DNA of 64,000 nucleotides, from contig JACQFI010000055.1 in the NCBI GenBank assembly GCA_016200135.1, forward strand, positions 16,372-80,371, read 5' to 3'. The position numbers and the translations under genes were made by a program. Below are positions 59,045 to 64,000 of this stretch, piece after piece. Positions within the stretch are counted from its first letter, which is position 1, and each line of letters opens with the position of its first letter. Source of the DNA: Planctomycetota bacterium (GTDB lineage: Bacteria; Planctomycetota; SZUA-567; H5-PLA8). The notes under the pieces were generated by a model. It worked only from the letters and a program-made list of their open reading frames with translations. It had not been told where the DNA came from and did not search any database.

Positions 59045-60615
59045 GGCGCGGGCTCCTGGAAGAAATTCGCTGTCTGGCCGCGCGGCCGATGCTGCGGCGC
59101 GGGATCGCCTGCTTCGCGCTGCTCGGCCTGGTCTTTGGAATCGTGGTGCTGCCGTGCGTGACCGCAGATGCGCGCATGGGCGGCGGGCACTCGTACAGCG
59201 GCGGCGGGCATGGCGGTGGTGGTGGCGGACATGGCGGAGGAGGTGGGGGCGGCGGCGGAGATATCGCGGACCTAATTGTGCTGCTGATCCGGCTGCATTT
59301 TGAAGCGCCGGGCGTCGCGCTCATCATCGATGGCATCCTGGTGGCCATCGTGACGGCCTCCATACTCACGCGCTCGAACGCGCCGCAATCCTACCGCAGC
59401 AATTCGAGCGCCATCGGGCAGGTCGTGCGCGCGGGCGGGTCCGCCGGCAAATGGGCTAAGGTCCGCGCCGACGATCCGAACTTCTCCGAGGTCCTCTTCA
59501 CCGACTTCGCCTACGCGCTCTACGCCAAGGTCCAGGAGGCGCGCGGCAAGCAGCGGCTCAAGAAGTTGAACGCCTACCTCAGCCCTGAAGCCATGGCGCA
59601 GGCCGCGGACGGCGCGGCGGGCCTGAGCGAAGTAAACGGCGCGATCGTCGGCGCGTTCAAAGTGGAGTGCGTCTTCGCGCGCGAGGACGGCGCGAGCGTC
59701 ACGGTCCTTTTCGACGCCAACTACACCGAGGTGACGGCGGCGAAAGGGACGTCCAGCGAGGAGAGCTTCTACACGCGCGAGCGCTGGATGCTCTACCGCA
59801 AAGCGGGCGCGGCCTCGCCGGCGCTCGAGGACTTTGGCAAGCTGACGGCCTTCCACTGCCCCAACTGCGGCGGCGCGAAGGAACTGCGCGACGACGGCGT
59901 CTGTCCCTCGTGCGGAACCAACGTGGCCGACGGGAGCGTGGCCTGGTGGGTGACGGAGATTCAGGTCCTGCAACGCGAGGCCCGCGGCCCGCTGCTGACG
60001 CAGGACGTGCCCGAGCAGGGCACCGACGATCCGACGGTCTTCCAGCCGGACCTGGCCGCGCGCAAGGCGGAGTTCCTCGCGGCGAATCCCACCTACGATC
60101 ACAACCGCACACTCAACCGGTTCCGCGAGGTCTTCGTCGCGCTGCAGCAGGCGTGGACCGACCAGCGCTGGGACCGCGCGCGCGCCTACGAGAGCGACAG
60201 CCTCTTCCAGATGCACCGCTACTGGATCGAGGCGTACCAGCGCCAGGGGCTGCGCAACGTCCTGGAGGACATCGTGGTCGAGCGCATCGCGCCGGTGAAG
60301 TTCGACGGCGACCGCTTCTTCGATGCGCTGACCGTGCGCATCTGGGCGCGCATGAAGGACTACACGCAGAACGCGCAGGGTAAGAAAGTCTGCGGCTCGG
60401 TCGGCATGCCGCGGCGCTTCAGCGAGTACTGGACCTTCATCCGCCGCAAGGGTGCGAAGGAGGGCGCGCAGCTTTCCGGCAACTGCCCGAACTGCGGCGC
60501 CGAACTGAACGTGAGCGCCGCGGGTGCCTGCGCCTACTGCGGCGGCAAGGTCACGCGCGGCGATTTCGATTGGGTGCTCAGCCGCATTGAGCAGGACGAC
60601 GACTACACCGGCTGA
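59041..60615 (+). CDS. Tim44-like membrane protein with two zinc ribbons
   Basis: The 524-residue protein has a hydrophobic segment (about 20-42), a Gly/His-rich spacer (GGGHSYSGGGHGGGGGG, about 46-78), a further helix (about 78-110), and a soluble portion with Tim44-like folds (FSEVLFTDFAYALYAKVQEARG ... TQNAQGKKVCGSV). Two CxxC zinc ribbons are present: FHCPNCGG..CPSCG and NCPNCGAEL..CAYCGG. The pairing with the TPM gene resembles a conserved membrane-associated unit of unknown role. It ends 7 bases before the convergent VOC gene's stop. Confidence 0.7.
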   Translation: MRRGLLEEIRCLAARPMLRRGIACFALLGLVFGIVVLPCVTADARMGGGHSYSGGGHGGGGGGHGGGGGGGGGDIADLIVLLIRLHFEAPGVALIIDGILVAIVTASILTRSNAPQSYRSNSSAIGQVVRAGGSAGKWAKVRADDPNFSEVLFTDFAYALYAKVQEARGKQRLKKLNAYLSPEAMAQAADGAAGLSEVNGAIVGAFKVECVFAREDGASVTVLFDANYTEVTAAKGTSSEESFYTRERWMLYRKAGAASPALEDFGKLTAFHCPNCGGAKELRDDGVCPSCGTNVADGSVAWWVTEIQVLQREARGPLLTQDVPEQGTDDPTVFQPDLAARKAEFLAANPTYDHNRTLNRFREVFVALQQAWTDQRWDRARAYESDSLFQMHRYWIEAYQRQGLRNVLEDIVVERIAPVKFDGDRFFDALTVRIWARMKDYTQNAQGKKVCGSVGMPRRFSEYWTFIRRKGAKEGAQLSGNCPNCGAELNVSAAGACAYCGGKVTRGDFDWVLSRIEQDDDYTG

Positions 60616-60622
60616 GCAATTC

Positions 60623-61009
60623 TTACTTGCCCCACAGACCGGGCTCGACAATCTCGAGCAGGTGCTTGTCGGGGTCGAGGAAGTAGAAGGACCGCACGCC
60701 CTTCCTCCAGTGGATCTCCTTGAGGATCCGGATGCGGCGCGCGCGCAGGCGGCGCTTCCAGGCGGCGTATTCGGACTTGGGGACTTCAAAGGCGAGATGC
60801 TGCGGGCCGCGCGCGCCGTGCTTGAGCTTGTCCTTGGAGGTCACGCGGGCGAGGAAGCAGAGCAGGACCGCGTCGCCCACGCGCATGAAGACGTGGCGCT
60901 TGGGTGCGATGCCGATCGGTTCGGCGCCGAGAAGGCCGGTATAAAACGCTTTGGTGCGCTGCAGGTCGGCGACATACAGGCAGGATTCTTTGATCCGCTT
61001 GATGCGCAT
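60623..61009 (-). CDS. VOC-family (glyoxalase-like) protein
   Basis: This single-domain VOC protein has 128 residues: ESCLYVADLQRTKAFYTGLLGAEPIG, then HLAFEVPKSEYAAWKRRLRARRIRI and SFYFLDPDKHLLEIVEPGLWG. His and Glu residues at the usual metal sites (HLAF and LEIVE) are present. It is a different member of the fold from the one inside the nuo operon. The substrate is unknown. Confidence 0.85.
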   Translation of the reverse strand: MRIKRIKESCLYVADLQRTKAFYTGLLGAEPIGIAPKRHVFMRVGDAVLLCFLARVTSKDKLKHGARGPQHLAFEVPKSEYAAWKRRLRARRIRILKEIHWRKGVRSFYFLDPDKHLLEIVEPGLWGK

Positions 61010-61076
61010 GGCCCGCCCCCGCTTACGGTATCCCGGCCGCGCTGGGTCCGTACGTCGAACCGCCGCGGCCCGGTCC

Positions 61077-61247
61077 TTAGAGCGCTTTGACGAGCGTCTT
61101 GAGTTCGGACTTGAGCGAGGCGCAGATCATGCGGTTGAGGACGCGCTTCTGCGCTTCGCTGAAGATCGGCTTGCGGCCGCGCTTCGAGTTGCGGCTCGAG
61201 GAATGGTTGCTGCCCTTGGGACGGCCCGGACCTCTTTTGCCCGCCAT
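61077..61247 (-). CDS. Tiny basic AT-hook protein
   Basis: This 56-residue protein carries an AT-hook-type motif (KRGPGRPKG at about 4-12) and a second RGRKP core (about 23-27). A helical basic part follows (FSEAQKRVLNRMICASLKSELKTLVKAL). AT-hooks bind the minor groove of AT-rich DNA. I start at ATG 61247 because GGAG lies 9 bases upstream. Function is inferred only from motif. The LacI regulator at 45553 also carries an AT-hook-like core in its linker. Confidence 0.6.
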   Translation of the reverse strand: MAGKRGPGRPKGSNHSSSRNSKRGRKPIFSEAQKRVLNRMICASLKSELKTLVKAL

Positions 61248-61353
61248 ATTTCGCTCTCCATTTAGGTTGAAGTCCCGCCAACCTACAGCATCGGCTCGCG
61301 GGTGCAAGGAAAGGAGCGCTGGAACCAGGGCCATGGAATGCGCCCGGCACGCC

Positions 61354-61379
61354 GCACAGGCGGGACGCCTGTGCCACGC
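61354..61379. repeat. Single GC hairpin of the dispersed family
   Basis: Stem CACAGGCG / CGCCTGTG around 'gga', ending GCCACG, follows the same pattern as the units at 55171-55295 and 63841-64000. It lies between two minus-strand genes. Confidence 0.6.
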
Positions 61380-61396
61380 AAAGCGCCGTCACGAAG

Positions 61397-63778
61397 TCAT
61401 GGCGCGGCCTTGATGGGCCGCACTTCCCGCAGGGCCTCCGCGGCGTAGCGCGCAACGTCCGGGTCGCGGTCCTCCGCGAGCCGGTCGAGCGTCTCGGCCT
61501 GCTCGCCGCCGGATGGGCCCAGCGCGCCGAGCACGCAGGCGACCCACATGCGGATCTCGGGGTCGGCGTCGCCGGCCAGCGCGAGGATCTCCTTCAGCGC
61601 CGCGTACGCGCGCGGGCCCGCGTCGTAGAGCTTCAAGAAAGTCCGCTTGCGGACGCGGGCGTCGCCCGCCGCGAGGTAGCGCGCCTCGTCTTCGATCAGA
61701 ATCGCCACCGCACGGTTGGCGTTGCGCGGCAGGTTCGATTTGGGGCGCGGCGGGTCGAGGTAGAGCACGCGGTTGCCCCACGCGATGCGGCCGGAGAGGC
61801 CCATAGCGAAGGCGCTGGTGTTCTCGAAGGACCGCTCGTGGAGGTGTTCGTTGAAGACGCCGTCGTGCCCGCACGAGTACACGCGCAGCGGGTCCTGGTC
61901 GTAGCCGACTTCGCGCCCCGGCCGGTACGGGTCCGCGGGGACGGACTCGAGGAACTCCGGCACGCACTCGCCGAGCGTGCGTGGCCAGGCGCCGCGGGCG
62001 CGGCGGTGGCGGAAGACGCCGATGGCCGCGTCGGCCAGGCGCAAATGGCAGAGCGTGTCCTGTTCCTTCCAGACGTCCTCGATGAGCAGGTTGCGGTTGT
62101 AGAGGTACTGCTGCAGCCCTTCGGTGCTCTCGAGTTCGCGCAGGGCCATGGGCATGTCGTCGCGCAGCGCGGCGGCGGCGAGCTGGCGGTACCACTGGAT
62201 CTCGCCGTCGTGCAGGGTCCAGACGAAGACGGGCTGCGCGAGCGCCAGCGCGGGCACATCCGGTTCGCCCGGCCAGGCGGAGCTGCTGCGCGCGAGCCCG
62301 TGCGCGAACCAGCGGGCCGCCTCCAGGCGCCGGGCTTCCAGCGCGTGCGCCAGCGGCCGGCCGCGGCGGGCTTCGTAGCCGCGCAGGAGTTTCTGGGCTT
62401 TGGCCAGCGCCTCGTCGTCCGGCGCGCCCGCGGGATCGAAGAGCAGCGCGGGGAGCGCGGACAGCGCGATCGTCTGCACCTGGAGGTTCTCGGCGAGGCA
62501 GCCCTCGATGAACGGCTGCGCGCGCAGGCACGCCGCGATGTTCAGCGCCGCCGCGAAGTCCGCCTGGAAGCCGCCAAAGTTGCGCCCGCGCGCGGCCCAG
62601 CGCGCATCCAGCATCAGCGCCTGGACCAGGCGGGCCATGTGCTCGGGGTTGGGCTGCGCGTCGAGGTACGTGTCGGCGTCCACGAGCGGGTCGGGCAGGA
62701 AGTGGCCCTGGCCTTCGCGCGCGGCGGACTTGAGCGCCGCGAGCGTCCGCGCGTTGCCGCGCAGGAACATCACCGCCGCCGGCAGCTCCCAGGCATCGCG
62801 AAAGACGCGCGGCTCGTCGGGCGCGGCGTACGCGGATTCGGCCTGCGCCAGAAAGGGCCGCGCGTCGGGGGCCTTGGGGTCGAGCGGCGGCAGCAGCACG
62901 CGGAGGGCGGCCGAGGCCTTCGCGTCTTCTTTCGAGGCCAGGCTGGCGAGCGCGTCGTACTGCACGCGGCCGGCGGAAAAGAAGAAAAGGTAGAAGCCGA
63001 GCAGCCCCGCGGCCGGCAGCCCGCTGTAGAACGCGAACCAGCGCGCCTCCTGGACGATCGGCAGCGCCCAGCCGCCCGCGCTGCGCGCGTCGCGCCAGGC
63101 GCACCCGGCCACCCACGCGCCAAGAGCCAGCCGCGCGATGAGAAGTCCCATCGAGACGAAGAGGCCGAGCGCGCGCCATGCGGACGGCTGCGGGAGCAGC
63201 ACCGACTGGAAGCCGAGCGAGAGCAGCAGCCACCACGCGACCGGCGAGGCGAAATAGATCAAGAAGACCCACGGGCGCGGAATCGCCAGCTCGTCGCGCA
63301 TGACGATAGCATCGGGCGATGGCCGGCGTTCGCTGGGCACCACGCGGACCATGAACTGCGGGAGCCAGCGTGCCGAACAGAGCGCGACGATGCCCGCGCG
63401 CATCAGCATGCACAGCGCCGCGGCGGCCAGCAGCAGCATGTTCATGGAGAAGGGTGCGCCGCCGCCTTCGCCCTGCGCCTCGCTCTGCCACCCGAAGGAA
63501 CTGCTCACCAGTGCCATCGCGGTCGCGTGGGCAAGAAAGAGAAAGGCCCACGCGGCCAGCGTGAGCCGCAGGCGGCGCAGGAGCACGTCGGTCTCGTACG
63601 CGAGCGCTAGAAAAAGTCCGGCCAGCAGCGCGCTGAAGACGATCCAGCGCCCGGCCACGGCGCCGCGGTTCCAGAAGAGCACCGCCGCGTTGCCCGCCAG
63701 CAGCGCGGCGGCCGCGGCAAAGAGCGCGACGCGCAGCCGGAAGCGGTCGAAGCGGACGGTGGTGGAACTGTCCTCCAT
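61397..63778 (-). CDS. Polytopic membrane protein with HEAT repeats at the C-terminus, unknown
   Basis: The 793-residue protein has about seven hydrophobic helices in the first 300 residues, then a long soluble region. It contains ARGAWPRTLGECVPEFLESVPADPYRPGREVGYDQDPLRVYSCGHDGV, a signature common in planctomycete proteins with pseudopilin-like domains. The C-terminal 90 residues (AYAALKEILALAGDADPEIRMWVACVLGALGPSGG) form two or so HEAT repeats. No enzyme motif is seen. It may serve as a scaffold or sensor at the membrane, but I cannot tell. The ribosome site is weak. Confidence 0.65.
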   Translation of the reverse strand: MEDSSTTVRFDRFRLRVALFAAAAALLAGNAAVLFWNRGAVAGRWIVFSALLAGLFLALAYETDVLLRRLRLTLAAWAFLFLAHATAMALVSSSFGWQSEAQGEGGGAPFSMNMLLLAAAALCMLMRAGIVALCSARWLPQFMVRVVPSERRPSPDAIVMRDELAIPRPWVFLIYFASPVAWWLLLSLGFQSVLLPQPSAWRALGLFVSMGLLIARLALGAWVAGCAWRDARSAGGWALPIVQEARWFAFYSGLPAAGLLGFYLFFFSAGRVQYDALASLASKEDAKASAALRVLLPPLDPKAPDARPFLAQAESAYAAPDEPRVFRDAWELPAAVMFLRGNARTLAALKSAAREGQGHFLPDPLVDADTYLDAQPNPEHMARLVQALMLDARWAARGRNFGGFQADFAAALNIAACLRAQPFIEGCLAENLQVQTIALSALPALLFDPAGAPDDEALAKAQKLLRGYEARRGRPLAHALEARRLEAARWFAHGLARSSSAWPGEPDVPALALAQPVFVWTLHDGEIQWYRQLAAAALRDDMPMALRELESTEGLQQYLYNRNLLIEDVWKEQDTLCHLRLADAAIGVFRHRRARGAWPRTLGECVPEFLESVPADPYRPGREVGYDQDPLRVYSCGHDGVFNEHLHERSFENTSAFAMGLSGRIAWGNRVLYLDPPRPKSNLPRNANRAVAILIEDEARYLAAGDARVRKRTFLKLYDAGPRAYAALKEILALAGDADPEIRMWVACVLGALGPSGGEQAETLDRLAEDRDPDVARYAAEALREVRPIKAAP

Positions 63779-63840
63779 GCAGGCATCTTACCTCATCGGG
63801 CGCAAAGGGTCAGCCCGCTAAGCCGTGCTTTGCAGGTCCC

Positions 63841-64000
63841 GCATTCGTAGCTCCGCCGTCTCGGCGGAGTGCTCGTGGCTCCGCCGTCCCGGCGGAGGTC
63901 GCAGCGGCGTCCCGCCGCTGCTGTGACTTATCCCATGCGCGGTCCACGGTAAAACCATCGGCGAGACGCCGATGCTACGTGGCTCCGCCGCCCGGCGGAG
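63841..64000. repeat. Cluster of GC hairpins, copy 2 (runs off the window)
   Basis: This copy of the hairpin cluster at 55171-55295 has one extra CTCCGCCG unit at its start and another at its end. The hairpin words appear in the same order: CTCCGCCG/CGGCGGAG, CAGCGGCG/CGCCGCTG, then CATCGGCG/CGCCGATG. It continues past position 64000. The array is made of interchangeable stem units, not a single fixed sequence. It holds no gene. Confidence 0.75.

Noticed and set aside
59190..59260. Gly/His-rich repeat as a separate element
   Set aside because: It is a low-complexity spacer inside the Tim44-like protein frame, not an independent repeat.
1..64000. tRNA, rRNA, CRISPR arrays, prophage or insertion sequences with transposase genes
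   Set aside because: None could be recognised on either strand by eye.

Overview
The window is GC-rich bacterial DNA with densely packed, mostly leadered genes. The mix of contents suggests a free-living, glycan-degrading bacterium of the Planctomycetota or a related PVC-type phylum: secreted right-handed beta-helix proteins of the pectate-lyase superfamily, ceramidase-like hydrolases, GH29, GH2 and GH-A type glycosidases, a DUF6785-type membrane transporter, and a membrane protein with the 'vPaDPY..g..vgYd' signature. This assignment is inference; there is no rRNA or other marker here.

Region by region. (1) 0.1-4.8 kb: purU (minus strand) and pyruvate carboxylase pyc. (2) 4.9-14.6 kb: a Complex I operon, nuoABCD-[small membrane protein]-nuoE-[VOC protein]-nuoFGHI. 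It stops after nuoI, and nuoJ-N are not in the window. Three or more junctions between nuo cistrons carry unrelated inverted-repeat inserts of similar design. (3) 14.6-16.1 kb: one strikingly AT-rich gene on the opposite strand, encoding a protein with a HEPN-like RX4H motif. It resembles ApeA-type anti-phage proteins and has the composition of a transferred gene. (4) 16.4-26.0 kb: a plus-strand series of a transglutaminase-like protein, SGNH hydrolase, Pro-rich membrane protein, acyltransferase-3, secreted alpha/beta-hydrolase, sialate O-acetylesterase-like enzyme, SRPBCC protein and DoxX. (5) 26.0-37.7 kb: a minus-strand glycan block of GH29 fucosidase, FGE-domain membrane protein, two paralogous beta-helix proteins and a 1367-residue GH2-like protein. 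(6) 38.1-45.2 kb: Gfo/Idh/MocA oxidoreductase, DUF4438 protein, AraC regulator, class-III aminotransferase and a large transglutaminase/FnIII-like secreted protein. (7) 45.5-53.0 kb: a tight LacI-led operon (LacI, ceramidase-like, beta-helix, Tat-exported nitrilase-fold amidase, 740-residue transporter). (8) 53.0-64.0 kb: MOSC protein, second ceramidase-like protein, GH-A glycosidase, TPM-domain and Tim44/zinc-ribbon membrane proteins, VOC protein, an AT-hook mini-protein and a HEAT-repeat membrane protein.

How the genes fit together. Region 2 encodes the peripheral arm of Complex I plus NuoA/NuoH. Regions 4-8 read as capture, deacylation, debranching and uptake of complex fucosylated or acylated polymers under LacI and AraC control. 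A shared motif (TTTGCCGGTTWAT) occurs in the LacI/transglutaminase divergent region and upstream of the beta-helix block, suggesting one regulon. Dispersed palindromic elements (131-bp pair, hairpin clusters, purine/pyrimidine-rich inverted repeats) occupy several intergenic gaps.
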